Positions 50,209 to 59,344 of a stretch of 64,000 bases of DNA are shown here, piece after piece (the stretch's first letter is position 1; each line of letters begins with the position of its first letter). The notes under the pieces were generated by a model, which did not search any database, was not told where the DNA came from, and saw only the letters and a program-made list of their open reading frames with translations. Source of the DNA: Rhodoferax ferrireducens (GTDB lineage: Bacteria > Pseudomonadota > Gammaproteobacteria > Burkholderiales > Burkholderiaceae_C); contig NZ_QEII01000303.1 in the NCBI RefSeq assembly GCF_003347515.1, positions 1 to 64,000 of the forward strand. The letters run 5' to 3'. A program made the translations under genes and the position numbers.

Positions 50209-51948
50209 ATGCGCTTGAAATTATTGGCCACCCTGATGGCTTTCGGATTTGCGGCAGGGACGGCTCAAGCCGTTGTCACGCAGAAGATGATTGACGACGA
50301 CGCGGGCGAAACCAAAGACGTTCTCTCGTGGGGTATGGGGAGCCAGGGCCAGCGCTTCTCGCCGCTCAAACAGGTCAACGCCCAGAGCATCAAAAAATTG
50401 GTACCGGCCTGGAGCTTCTCTTTTGGTGGAGAAAAACAGCGTGGCCAGGAATCACAGCCCGTGATTCACAACGGCAAGATGTTCGTGACGGGTTCCTACT
50501 CCCGAATTTTTGCACTCGACATCAAGACCGGTGCCAAGCTGTGGAAATATGAGCACCGTCTGCCCGAAGGCATCATGCCCTGCTGTGACGTGATCAACCG
50601 CGGCGCGGCGCTGTTCGACAACCTGGTCATTTTCATGACGCTGGATGCGCAGATTGTGGCCCTCGACCAGACCACCGGTGATGTCGTCTGGAAGGAAAAA
50701 ATTGAAGACTACGCTTCGGGCGCATCCGCTTCCGCGGCACCACTGATTGCAGGTGGCTTGCTGTTGACCGGCATTTCCGGCGGCGAGTTTGGCGTGGTCG
50801 GACGCGTTGAGGCGCGCAACCCCAAGACCGGCCAGCTGGTATGGAGCCGTCCCACCGTGGAAGGCCACATGGGTTACACCTATGACGCGGATGGCAACAA
50901 AAAAGAGAACGGGATCTCGGGCACTTTGAACAAATCCTGGGCCGGCGATCTGTGGAAAACCGGTGGCGCAACCACCTGGCTGGGCGGCACTTACGACGCC
51001 AAGACCGGACTGGCGTATTTCGGCACCGGCAACCCGGCGCCGTGGAACAGCCATTTGCGCAAAGGCGACAACCTGTTCTCCTGCTCCACTGTGGCGATTG
51101 ATATCAAGACAGGCCAGATCAAGTGGCACTACCAGAACACGCCCAACGATGCTTGGGATTTCGATGGCGCAAACGAGTTCGTGACCTTCGACATGGACGG
51201 CAAACGCGTGGGCGGCAAGGCTGACCGCAATGGCTTTTTCTATGTGAACGACGCCGAAACCGGCAAGCTTCTCAATGCCTTTCCGTTCGTCAAGAAAATC
51301 ACCTGGGCCACGGGCATTGACCTGAAAACAGGCCGTCCCAACTTTGTGGCCGAGAACCGCGCGGGGGACCCCACCGCCAGTGCCGACCATAGCAAAGGCA
51401 AGTCTGTGTTTACCGCGCCAAGTTTCCTGGGCGGCAAGAACCAGATGCCGATGGCTTACAGCCCCGCCACCAAGCTGTTTTATGTACCGTCCAATGAATG
51501 GGGTATGGACATCTGGAACGAGCCTGTGACCTACAAAAAAGGTGCGGCATACATGGGCGCCGGCTTCACCATCAAGACGCCGGGCGAAGGCCCTATCGGC
51601 GCACTGCGCGCTGTGAATCCGAAAACTGGCAAGATCGTATGGGAAGTACCCAACAATGCGCCGCTGTGGGGTGGTGTGCTGACGACCGCTGGCAACCTGG
51701 TGTTTTGGGGCACGCCTGAGGGCTTCCTAAAGGCGGCTGATGCGACGACCGGCAAGGTCGTCTGGGAATTCCAGACTGGCTCTGGCGTTGTAGCGCCTCC
51801 CGTCACTTACGATATTGATGGCGAGCAGTATGTCGCCGTTGTGTCCGGTTGGGGCGGCGCCGTTCCGCTGTGGGGTGGCGACGTCGCCAAGAAGGTCAGC
51901 TTCCTCGAACAGGGTGGTTCGGTGTGGGTGTTCAAGCTCGTGAAATAA
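50209..51948 (+). CDS. PQQ-dependent alcohol dehydrogenase, lanthanide-type Asp pattern
   Basis: A 579-residue periplasmic quinoprotein oxidising alcohols with PQQ. Signal peptide to about AQA21; adjacent disulfide Cys125-Cys126 (PCCDV); PQQ/metal residues Glu193 (GGEFGV) and Asn275 (GTGNPAPWN); catalytic Asp317 in AWDFDGAN. Asp319, two residues later, is the extra ligand that marks lanthanide-using XoxF/ExaF/PedH enzymes; calcium enzymes usually have Ala or Ser there. Overall it resembles the ethanol (ExaA/PedH) branch more than methanol MxaF, and no mxa genes are present. Eight-bladed propeller repeats (TGxxxWxxxT type) are visible. Followed by a strong terminator, so monocistronic. Confidence 0.92.
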   Translation: MRLKLLATLMAFGFAAGTAQAVVTQKMIDDDAGETKDVLSWGMGSQGQRFSPLKQVNAQSIKKLVPAWSFSFGGEKQRGQESQPVIHNGKMFVTGSYSRIFALDIKTGAKLWKYEHRLPEGIMPCCDVINRGAALFDNLVIFMTLDAQIVALDQTTGDVVWKEKIEDYASGASASAAPLIAGGLLLTGISGGEFGVVGRVEARNPKTGQLVWSRPTVEGHMGYTYDADGNKKENGISGTLNKSWAGDLWKTGGATTWLGGTYDAKTGLAYFGTGNPAPWNSHLRKGDNLFSCSTVAIDIKTGQIKWHYQNTPNDAWDFDGANEFVTFDMDGKRVGGKADRNGFFYVNDAETGKLLNAFPFVKKITWATGIDLKTGRPNFVAENRAGDPTASADHSKGKSVFTAPSFLGGKNQMPMAYSPATKLFYVPSNEWGMDIWNEPVTYKKGAAYMGAGFTIKTPGEGPIGALRAVNPKTGKIVWEVPNNAPLWGGVLTTAGNLVFWGTPEGFLKAADATTGKVVWEFQTGSGVVAPPVTYDIDGEQYVAVVSGWGGAVPLWGGDVAKKVSFLEQGGSVWVFKLVK

Positions 51949-51965
51949 GTACCGGTTTGAACTGA

Positions 51966-51997
51966 AGAATGCCGCCTTCGGGCGGCATTCTGCTTTT
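51966..51997 (+). terminator. Rho-independent terminator of the dehydrogenase gene
   Basis: Stem GAATGCCGCC / GGCGGCATTC with a TTCG tetraloop followed by TGCTTTTT, 19 bp after the stop. Confidence 0.88.
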
Positions 51998-52029
51998 TAC
52001 AGACCGCCGAAGCGGCCGGTTCGTACGGA

Positions 52030-53031
52030 TCAATTGGGTACGCGGGTTTGACCGAGTCGTTCGACCGAGCGTTTCTCGGCGGCATAGGTTTCGCGCATGA
52101 AGCGGCCATACTCCTCAGGCCCCAGGTAGTTGAGTTCCTGGTCGTATTTAGCAATTTCCTTGCGATGACTCGGCTCGTGCATGGCGGCCTTGAAGGCTTC
52201 ATGCAAGGTGCGGACAACCGACGCAGAAAGCCCGCGTGGCCCGACGATGCCGTAGGGTGACATGGCAACCACGCCCAGGCCCAACTCCTTCATGGTCGGG
52301 GTCTCGGGCCATCGTTTGCTGCGGCCCTCGCCGAAGGTGGCCAGCAGCCGCAGCTTGCCTGACTCCACATAGGGCGCAAAACCGGTTGAATTGACCCCCA
52401 CCATCAACTGACCCGAGGCCACCGCCACCATTTGCTCGACGGTCCCCTTGTAGGGCACATGCACATAGGTGATGCCCTGTCGATCCATCAGTTCTTGCAT
52501 GGCCGTGTGCGGCGTCGTCCCAATCCCATTGGAGCCGACCGTCAGCTCACCCGGGTGAGCGCGGCCCCAGTTCAGCAGGTCCGCCACCGAGCGGAACGCG
52601 CTGCCTGCCGGCACGACGATGCCAAAGGTGTAGCCTGATATCTGAAGAATGGGGGTGGTGTCGCGAATGGGGTCCCACAACACATTCTGCGTGTGCACGA
52701 TGCGAAACACGGGCTGCGGCATTTGCGCCAGCGTGTAGCCGTCGGGCTTGGCCGTCTGCAGGGTGGACATGGCCATGGTTCCGCCGGCGCCAGGACGGTT
52801 TTCCACCACCACGGGCTGGTGCAAGTATTTGCCGGCCTCCTCGGCCAGGATGCGCATTGAAATATCCGTGGAGCCCCCCGCAGGCCATGGCACAACCAGT
52901 GTGATGGGGCGTTGCGGATAAGGCGGCTCTTCCGCCACGCTCGACATCGCCGACATCGTGACGCCCAGACCGAACATGCCTGCCAAGGTGCCCAGGCACT
53001 GGCGTCGATTGGATGTGTTTCCCGTTTTCAT
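52030..53031 (-). CDS. Bug-family (TctC) periplasmic solute receptor
   Basis: A 333-residue binding protein of the tripartite tricarboxylate family, with a Tat-like leader and the signatures PYPQRPITLVVPWPAGGSTDI, VVENRPGAGG and HVPYKG. The ligand is unknown. It starts 19 bp after the ABC permease gene and is probably the last gene of that operon. No TctA/TctB membrane genes are nearby, as is common for orphan Bug receptors in this family. Confidence 0.85.
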   Translation of the reverse strand: MKTGNTSNRRQCLGTLAGMFGLGVTMSAMSSVAEEPPYPQRPITLVVPWPAGGSTDISMRILAEEAGKYLHQPVVVENRPGAGGTMAMSTLQTAKPDGYTLAQMPQPVFRIVHTQNVLWDPIRDTTPILQISGYTFGIVVPAGSAFRSVADLLNWGRAHPGELTVGSNGIGTTPHTAMQELMDRQGITYVHVPYKGTVEQMVAVASGQLMVGVNSTGFAPYVESGKLRLLATFGEGRSKRWPETPTMKELGLGVVAMSPYGIVGPRGLSASVVRTLHEAFKAAMHEPSHRKEIAKYDQELNYLGPEEYGRFMRETYAAEKRSVERLGQTRVPN

Positions 53032-53050
53032 TCTTTAGATTCCGTTGTCA

Positions 53051-53923
53051 TCATTGCGCACCGCCCGGACCGCGCTTTGCCAGGGCGCCAAAGCCACGCT
53101 GCGGGTCGTAGCCCCAGCACGCCAGGCCAAAGCACAGCAGCAAGGTGCCCAAGACCACCCAGGGCGCACTGCCGGGGTCCTTGCCGTAGAGGGCAAAACG
53201 CATCCACTCAATCGCAAAACTGAAGGGGTTCAGGCCTGCCAGCTGGTACACCCACTCGGCGCCCGACTCCTGCAGCTTCCACAGCGGGTACAGCGCGGTG
53301 GAGATGAAGTACATGGGGAAAATGACAAAGTTCATGGTGCCGGCAAAATTCTCCAGTTGGCGAATATGCACGCTCAGCAGCAGGCCAATCGAGCCCAACA
53401 TCAAGGCGCCGCAGATCAGCGCCAACAGAAAATGCGCCAGCTGCGTGCCCAGCAGCGGCAGCTGCGTGCCCAGCAGGGCGGCGACGATGAGGAATGCCAG
53501 CACCTGAATCAGCGAGAGCACCGTCGTGGCGATGAGCTTGCAGGCCAGCACCCACCAGCGCGGCAGCGGTGCCGTCAGCAGCAGCCGCATCAGCCCCATC
53601 TCGCGGTCATACACCATGGCGAGTGAGGATTGCATGCCGTTGAACAGCAACACCATGCCGATCAGACCCGGCGCAATGTACTCGTCGTAGGTGATGTAGG
53701 TGTCATAAGGATCGACCACGGCCACGCCAAAGACATTGCGAAAGCCGGCTGCGAAAACGACCAACCACAGCAGGGGCCGGACCAGTGCCGACAACAGACG
53801 GCCGTATTGGCGCGAAAACTTGAACAGCTCGCGTCCCACGATGGCCTGCAGCGCGAGCAGCGCATGCTGCCACCCCACCATGGCGCGAGGTGGCTGGTCC
53901 GAGGACGGTGGCGCGGTTTTCAT
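53051..53923 (-). CDS. ABC-2 type permease of the PQQ-linked ABC system
   Basis: A 290-residue permease with about six spans and the ABC-2 pattern (YDREMGLMRLLLTAPLPRWWVLACKLIATT, NFVIFPMYFISTALYPLWKLQ, LNPFSFAIEWMRFAL). It belongs to the type found with PQQ-dependent alcohol catabolism (PedC-like). The ATG overlaps the upstream stop as ATGA. ABC-2 domains usually export, so the link to a binding protein is unusual. Confidence 0.85.
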   Translation of the reverse strand: MKTAPPSSDQPPRAMVGWQHALLALQAIVGRELFKFSRQYGRLLSALVRPLLWLVVFAAGFRNVFGVAVVDPYDTYITYDEYIAPGLIGMVLLFNGMQSSLAMVYDREMGLMRLLLTAPLPRWWVLACKLIATTVLSLIQVLAFLIVAALLGTQLPLLGTQLAHFLLALICGALMLGSIGLLLSVHIRQLENFAGTMNFVIFPMYFISTALYPLWKLQESGAEWVYQLAGLNPFSFAIEWMRFALYGKDPGSAPWVVLGTLLLCFGLACWGYDPQRGFGALAKRGPGGAQ

Positions 53924-55122
53924 GGGCGGTTCGGGCAGCGTTTTTCCGTGCTGTCCGTCCCCAGGGTATCGAGCGCGTTGCGCGGGTGAAGAACGCCGTC
54001 CACGGGCGCGGTGCCGATCACGCCCTGCCCATCGGTGAGCAGCATGGTCTGCTGCAACTGGCCATCCCAGGGCCTGAATTGCATGGACACGCCTTTGGAG
54101 CCGTCCAGACTCAGCTGGTTCAGCGCCGCCAGCAGCTCGGCGCCTCCGGCCTTGTTGAGGCCGGTCGCCGCCAGGCTGATGGCCTTGCCAGCCATCCAGC
54201 TGGCCCAGTCTTGCTGGGTCATGGCGCGTTTAAAGGTCTTGGCCATGCGCCGTGAGACCTGGGGTGCGCCATAGCGTTCAAATTGTGCATGCCAGCCCAG
54301 TGCCACCAGACCGGCGTCGCCGACGACCGGTCTGGCGGCCATGGTGTTGTAGGGCAGTGTGCGGGCGAATTCGCCATCGGCGTCGACCACCCAGACGACG
54401 TCATAGCTGACGCCGCCAGTAAGCAATTTCGGATTGGCCAGCTCACGTTCGCGAGGATCGGTTGACAGTTTGAAGGGTCGCTCAACCACCACCTTGAGTC
54501 CATAGCGGCGCAGGCTGGCCTGTACCGTGGCGGCCCTGGCCCGGTCATCGTCGGACGGTCCGGCCAGCACCAACACCTGGGACCATTTACGCGACACCAG
54601 CGTCTGCGACAGCGCGTCGGCGCGCATGCGATCGCTGGGCAAGGTGTGCAAGAGGTTACGCCGGCATTGCGCTTCGCGCAGACTGTCAGCGCCCGAGCCG
54701 ACATTGATAACCGGTACTTTGACAGCCGCCGCGATGGCATTGACCCAGCTCGCCGGCAAGTTCACCACGAGGGCTTGGTGACCGGCCTTCTCGGCCTGCT
54801 GGGCTGCCGCGCGCGCGGATTCAAGAGTGGCCACGCTTTGGGCCTTCCAGTTGATCTGCGTGCGGGCCGCCTCAAGCTCGAACCGGGCATCGTCCAGCGC
54901 CTGCGTCCAGCCGTCGGCAGCGGGGCCTCCCGGGTGGCCCAGATAAGCGCGATCCAGGCGTTGTCTTTCAAGTGCGGGGGAGTTCTGCTCTTCCAGCAAG
55001 GTCACATTCCAGCTCGCCGCCTGCGCGATGGCTCCGGCCAGCGTCAATACGCTGGCCGCCAGGAGGCGGCCGGCTGATCCGGTCAATTGATCAGGCGACG
55101 AAAAAGCCATTGAGCGCTTCAA
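53920..55122 (-). CDS. Periplasmic binding protein of the PQQ-linked ABC system
   Basis: A 400-residue secreted protein with a branched-chain-receptor-like fold: NVTLLEEQNSPALERQRLDRAYLGHPGGP, LVVNLPASWV, RNLLHTLPSDRMRADALSQTLVSRKW and YDVVWVVDADGEFARTLPYNT. This combination fits the family annotated as substrate binding protein of the PQQ-dependent alcohol dehydrogenase system. ATGA overlaps bind it to genes on both sides. Ligand unknown. Confidence 0.82.
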   Translation of the reverse strand: MKRSMAFSSPDQLTGSAGRLLAASVLTLAGAIAQAASWNVTLLEEQNSPALERQRLDRAYLGHPGGPAADGWTQALDDARFELEAARTQINWKAQSVATLESARAAAQQAEKAGHQALVVNLPASWVNAIAAAVKVPVINVGSGADSLREAQCRRNLLHTLPSDRMRADALSQTLVSRKWSQVLVLAGPSDDDRARAATVQASLRRYGLKVVVERPFKLSTDPRERELANPKLLTGGVSYDVVWVVDADGEFARTLPYNTMAARPVVGDAGLVALGWHAQFERYGAPQVSRRMAKTFKRAMTQQDWASWMAGKAISLAATGLNKAGGAELLAALNQLSLDGSKGVSMQFRPWDGQLQQTMLLTDGQGVIGTAPVDGVLHPRNALDTLGTDSTEKRCPNRP

Positions 55123-56105
55123 TCCGTCAACACCACAGTATGCGGCACACGCCCCACCGGCACACTGACCAGGGCCTTGGCCTTGCCGGTATCGATCACC
55201 GTCATGTCGTCGGACAGGCCGTTGACCACATAGAGCTTCGATTCATCCGCGCTCAGCGCCAGACTCCAGGGGCGCTTGCCCACAAGAACCTGGTCCGTTA
55301 TCTGACGACTTGCGACATCGATGAAAGCAATATGGTTGGCCCGGCCCATGGTGACGTAGGCCCGCTTGCCGTCCTTGGTCATGAGCAGGCCCACGGGCGT
55401 GATGTCGGTCGAACGTGCGCCCTTGAGCTTCAGCGCGATGGTTGCAATCACGCTGTAGTCCTTGAGCGAAATTACGCTCACGCTTGCACCCAGCTCATTT
55501 GTGACCCACAACTCCAGTCCGTTGGGCGTGATGGCAAACCGGCGCGGACGTTTGCCAACGGCAATGTTTTTCTTGATGGTTTTGCTGGCGACATCCACCA
55601 CATGAACCATGTTGGCGACTTCTGAGGTCACAAATACAGTCGAACCGTCCGACGAAACCTTGACGCCTTCGGGCTCCTGCCCGACCTTGACCTGGCCGGT
55701 TATCTTGCCGTCGCTCGCATTGACGAAGCTCAGTTCGGCATCGTCTTCATTGGATACAAAGAAGGTCTTGCCGTCGGGTGACATGTCAAAGATTTCAGGG
55801 GCGTCGCCCATCGGAACGCGACGCACCGACTTGCGCGTGGCCAGGTCAATCACGTCGGCGGCATTGGAGTCACTGCAGGCCACCAGCAACTGTTTGCGAT
55901 CAGGACTGAGCTGCATGTGACGCGGACGCTTGCAGGTGGGCACCGTGCCCGTCACCTTGCCCTGAGCCAAATCCACCAGTGCGATGGAATTGCTTTTCTC
56001 ACTGGACACCCAGGCCAGGCTTTGCGCGTGGACGGTGATGGCGCCCAACAGGCACAGCGACAGTGACAGTGACAGGACGCGTAGCCGATACGGGTTGGCA
56101 ATCAT
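55119..56105 (-). CDS. PQQ-catabolism-associated YVTN beta-propeller protein
   Basis: A 328-residue secreted protein with about seven repeats of the form (V/A)GxxPxxxxxSPDGxxxxV, for example RPRHMQLSPDRKQLLVACS, EGVKVSSDGSTVFVTSE, RPRRFAITPNGLELWVTNE and RPWSLALSADESKLYVVNG. No PQQ ligands are apparent, so it is a scaffold or sensor, not an enzyme. The start at 56105 is fixed by the ATGA overlap with the ATPase gene; the longer ORF would lie inside that gene. Confidence 0.88.
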   Translation of the reverse strand: MIANPYRLRVLSLSLSLCLLGAITVHAQSLAWVSSEKSNSIALVDLAQGKVTGTVPTCKRPRHMQLSPDRKQLLVACSDSNAADVIDLATRKSVRRVPMGDAPEIFDMSPDGKTFFVSNEDDAELSFVNASDGKITGQVKVGQEPEGVKVSSDGSTVFVTSEVANMVHVVDVASKTIKKNIAVGKRPRRFAITPNGLELWVTNELGASVSVISLKDYSVIATIALKLKGARSTDITPVGLLMTKDGKRAYVTMGRANHIAFIDVASRQITDQVLVGKRPWSLALSADESKLYVVNGLSDDMTVIDTGKAKALVSVPVGRVPHTVVLTD

Positions 56106-56839
56106 GCATTTTCCTTTTGGCGGGAGGGTTGGCAAATCTGAATGAAGCCCTGCTCCAGGGTGTCGGCACCCCATTGCTGCGTGACTTCGAGGGGCGTGCC
56201 GGAAGCGATCAGGTTGCCGTGGTTGAGCACCAGCACCCGGTCCGCCTGTTCAGCTTCTTCGACCAGATGCGTGGCCCACAGCACCATGCAGTGATGCTCG
56301 CGCACCTGGGTTTGGACCGCTTGCAACAGGTCACGGCGCGACTTGGGATCGAGTCCGACGGTGGGCTCATCCATCAGGATGAGGGACGGCCGATGCAGCA
56401 GCGCTCGCGCCAGCTCAACCTTGCGCCGGTTCCCGCCCGACAGCTCGCGGATGGGACGCTCCCAGGCGTCCTCCAGACCCAGCTGCTGCAGAAGCGCCTG
56501 CGCTTGGCCTTGTGACTCGCGCCAGCGAAGACCATGCAGCTGGGCATGAAACTTGAGGTTACGCCAGACTGACAGATCCAGGTCCAGCGCCTGCTGCTGA
56601 AACACGACCCCCAAACGGGCCAGCACTTTTTTCGGCTGATGACGCAGTGAGATGCCAAACAACTCAACATCGCCAGCGTCGGGCGCAAACAGCCCGGTCA
56701 ATACCTGAAAAAGTGTCGACTTACCGGCGCCATTGGGACCCAGAAGCGCACAAAATTGTCCAGACTGAATGTCGAGAGACAGCTGGTTCAAAGCGACCTG
56801 ATGGCCGTAGCGCTTGCTGATATGCTTAATCGACAGCAT
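56102..56839 (-). CDS. ABC transporter ATPase of the PQQ-linked system
   Basis: A 245-residue ATPase: Walker A LGPNGAGKST, Q-loop VVFQQQALD, signature LSGGNRRKVELARAL, Walker B LILMDEPTVGLD and switch His in WATHLVEEAE. First gene of a five-gene operon (ATPase, beta-propeller, binding protein, permease, Bug receptor) in which the first four overlap by ATGA. Confidence 0.92.
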   Translation of the reverse strand: MLSIKHISKRYGHQVALNQLSLDIQSGQFCALLGPNGAGKSTLFQVLTGLFAPDAGDVELFGISLRHQPKKVLARLGVVFQQQALDLDLSVWRNLKFHAQLHGLRWRESQGQAQALLQQLGLEDAWERPIRELSGGNRRKVELARALLHRPSLILMDEPTVGLDPKSRRDLLQAVQTQVREHHCMVLWATHLVEEAEQADRVLVLNHGNLIASGTPLEVTQQWGADTLEQGFIQICQPSRQKENA

Positions 56840-56930
56840 GGCCTAACCGGGGGTAAACCAGTATTCGGTATGTTGCGATATGGAGCACATGGTTCTGCCA
56901 ATTTTCATATTCTTGAGGTGGACACCTATC

Positions 56931-56947
56931 CGCACATTTCATGCCAA
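56931..56947 (-). promoter_or_regulatory. Sigma-54 type promoter of the ABC operon
   Basis: Minus strand TTGGCATGAAATGTGCGG with GG-N10-GC spacing. The -24 half is good; the -12 half is GTGC in place of TTGC. About 95 bp upstream of the ATPase start. Confidence 0.5.
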
Positions 56948-57003
56948 GACCTCCCGCACCGGCCTCGCCTGACCGATGATTCACCCCGTCATGCGCCAAC
57001 AGC

Positions 57004-59088
57004 TCACTCCTTTTTATTGAGCTTTCGATAAATCGTGTTGCGGCTGATGTTCAACATCTTGGCCGCCGTTGACACATTCCCTGCGCAGGCTTCCAGGGCA
57101 CGCCGGATCGTCGCGATTTCCACCTGCTCCATGTTGTCCATTGTGGAAGGCGACAACGCGGGCATGCTCGGCACACCCCATCGGCCGCTTAACTCGAAGG
57201 TGGCGGGCGGTGACTCGGTCGACTGTGACGATGAAGCTGACGAGGCCGCATCGAACTTCAGGGACACCTCGGTGATCAACATGGAAAGTTCTTCAAGAAA
57301 ATCGTCGGCAAGGTGCTCCGCGGTTATTTCGTGGGTATCACTGGCCATGATGGCGGCGGTCTTGAGCACGTTGTTCAGCTGCCGGAGATTGCCAGGCCAG
57401 GAATAACGCTGAAAGGCCTCCATCAAGGTCGGCTGGATGGACAGGGTGCGATGGGGCGCCAACTCGCGCAGGATTCTTTGGCACAGGGGCGCCAGGTCGG
57501 TTCGCTCGCGCAAGCGTGGCAGCCTGACTGAAATGCCATTGATCCGGTAGTACAGGTCGTCCCGAAAACCGCGTTGATCGATCAACTCGCGCAGGTTGCG
57601 GTGGGTCGCGCAAATCAGGTTGATGTCGATATCCATGGGGCGGTGCCCGCCCAGCGGAACCACCTTGCGCTCCTGCAAAACCCGCAGCAATCGCGCCTGC
57701 AGCGACAAGGGCATGTCACCAATTTCATCGAGAAAAAGCGTGCCACCATTCGCCTGCAAAAGCTTTCCGGCCGCCCCCTTGCGCTTGGCGCCGGTGAATG
57801 CGCCTTCCTCGTAGCCAAAGAGTTCCGATTCGATCAGTTGCTCGGGTATCGAAGCGCAATTGATGGCCACAAACGGGCGCTCCCGACGCTGGCTGAATTG
57901 GTGGATGGCATTGGCGAGGAGCTCTTTTCCGGTACCCGTTTCTCCCAGGATCAATATCGAAATATCCTTGTCGATGACATGCCGGACTTTCTGGGTCACC
58001 GATCGGACATGCGCATCGCCGAAGTCCAGCTCGTCCAGCTGGTAGGCTGCTTTTCTGACGCCGGGCGTGGCGTTCTGTTGCGTCAAGGCGGGTGCCGACA
58101 GAGCGGGGGAAGAACGCGAGTGACTAAACTGCGGGTTCAAGGTATTCGCGGACATGGCCGCCTCGTTCCAGCTGACGCGAACGAAAAGCTCCTTGCCGTT
58201 GGACTGGTACATTTTCAGCGGTGTAAACATTGCGAGCCGCAGCTTGTCCATGAGCTCCCCGAAGCCCAGCCCAAAGAGCATGCGCAGGCCCTGGATGCGC
58301 AAAGCCGATGCGCTGATCTCAAGAATCTTCAGGCCCGCGCGGTTGGTGCCAAGGATCTTGCCATCCTCGCCGAAGGCGATGATGCCTTCTTCCGCCGTGC
58401 CGATCAGATCCGACTGGGTGTGAAAGTGCATTTGCAGTGATTGCCGGAATTTGTCGCGAAACCAGTGGTTTTCAATGGTTCGTGCACACATCTCCACCAG
58501 CATCATGGTGTGGGGATGAAAGGAGCGCCGGTCGCCAGAAACGTCCAGCACACCAATCACATTTCCGGAGTGATCCATGATCGGCGAGGCCGCGCAGGAA
58601 AGAAAATGATTGGATTGAATGAAGTGCTCGTCGCCATGCACAAAGATGTCGGTTTCCAGGATCAGGGCCGTGCCCACGGCATTGGTTCCTTTTGACGATT
58701 CAGCCCAGGTGACGCCCGGACGCAAGGCAACCCGTTCTGCATGTTCGATGAAAGTACTCTGGCAGCGGGTGCGCAAAATGGTGCCTGTGCCATCGGTCAA
58801 AACAATCATGCTGCCAAAATCACCGACGCGTTTGCCAAGCATTTCCACGACCGAGGTTGCCTGCGCAATCAGGCGTGCATTGCGCTCAAGCGTGATGCGA
58901 AAGTCGGCCAGAATTTGAGCGGAAAAATCACAGGGCTCAAGAGACTTCAAGCCGAGAAACTTGCAGCGATCATGCGATTCAAGGATGAGTTGATTGTGAG
59001 AACCCAGTCGCGCATCCAGCCCATACTCCGTATAGGCTACAGGCGTCGATGAGGCATCGAGCGTGGCATTTTCAAATGACGCGGTCAT
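57004..59088 (-). CDS. Sigma-54-dependent activator, AcoR-like
   Basis: A 694-residue enhancer-binding protein. GAF-type sensor domain (about 60-220: GVTWAESSKGTNAVGTALI, CAASPIMDHSGNVIGVLDVSGD), a PAS-like middle (EEGIIAFGEDGKILGTNRAGLKIL), an AAA+ domain with Walker A GETGTGKE, the sigma-54 contact EEGAFTGAKRKG and Walker B GGTLFLDEIGD, and a C-terminal Fis HTH (AGNVSTAAKMLNISRNTIYRKL). AcoR-type activators sense alcohols, diols or aldehydes. Located divergently from pedF and downstream of the ABC operon; the obvious regulator of the five sigma-54 promoters here. Confidence 0.93.
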   Translation of the reverse strand: MTASFENATLDASSTPVAYTEYGLDARLGSHNQLILESHDRCKFLGLKSLEPCDFSAQILADFRITLERNARLIAQATSVVEMLGKRVGDFGSMIVLTDGTGTILRTRCQSTFIEHAERVALRPGVTWAESSKGTNAVGTALILETDIFVHGDEHFIQSNHFLSCAASPIMDHSGNVIGVLDVSGDRRSFHPHTMMLVEMCARTIENHWFRDKFRQSLQMHFHTQSDLIGTAEEGIIAFGEDGKILGTNRAGLKILEISASALRIQGLRMLFGLGFGELMDKLRLAMFTPLKMYQSNGKELFVRVSWNEAAMSANTLNPQFSHSRSSPALSAPALTQQNATPGVRKAAYQLDELDFGDAHVRSVTQKVRHVIDKDISILILGETGTGKELLANAIHQFSQRRERPFVAINCASIPEQLIESELFGYEEGAFTGAKRKGAAGKLLQANGGTLFLDEIGDMPLSLQARLLRVLQERKVVPLGGHRPMDIDINLICATHRNLRELIDQRGFRDDLYYRINGISVRLPRLRERTDLAPLCQRILRELAPHRTLSIQPTLMEAFQRYSWPGNLRQLNNVLKTAAIMASDTHEITAEHLADDFLEELSMLITEVSLKFDAASSASSSQSTESPPATFELSGRWGVPSMPALSPSTMDNMEQVEIATIRRALEACAGNVSTAAKMLNISRNTIYRKLNKKE

Positions 59089-59290
59089 GAACTGGTCTCC
59101 TGTTCGGGTAATCCCGTATAGCTATGGCTGACTACTGTTGCGTCTTGTCGCGAATTGGATCAACGTAACAGCTTGGGCGCTTTTCTACGCTGTGCACCGG
59201 GGTGCTCATCTCACGCGCGGAACGCAATAAACCGCAGTGTACGAGTTGTGGAATCAGCCCGCTATCGGTATTTTCGCCGTATTCGTCAAC

Positions 59291-59306
59291 TGGCATAGTA
59301 GTTGCA
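59291..59306 (+). promoter_or_regulatory. Sigma-54 type promoter of the cytochrome c550 unit
   Basis: TGGCATAGTAGTTGCA with exact GG-N10-GC spacing and good TGGCA and TTGCA halves, about 40 bp upstream of the cytochrome start. Confidence 0.72.
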
Positions 59307-59344
59307 GTTAAGTCGGTCTGTGTCAACTCCACCTAATCCGGACC

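Noticed and set aside
50209..51948. Methanol dehydrogenase MxaF
   Set aside because: No mxaI, mxaG or other mxa genes are present, and the Asp pattern and overall similarity fit the lanthanide or ethanol branch better.
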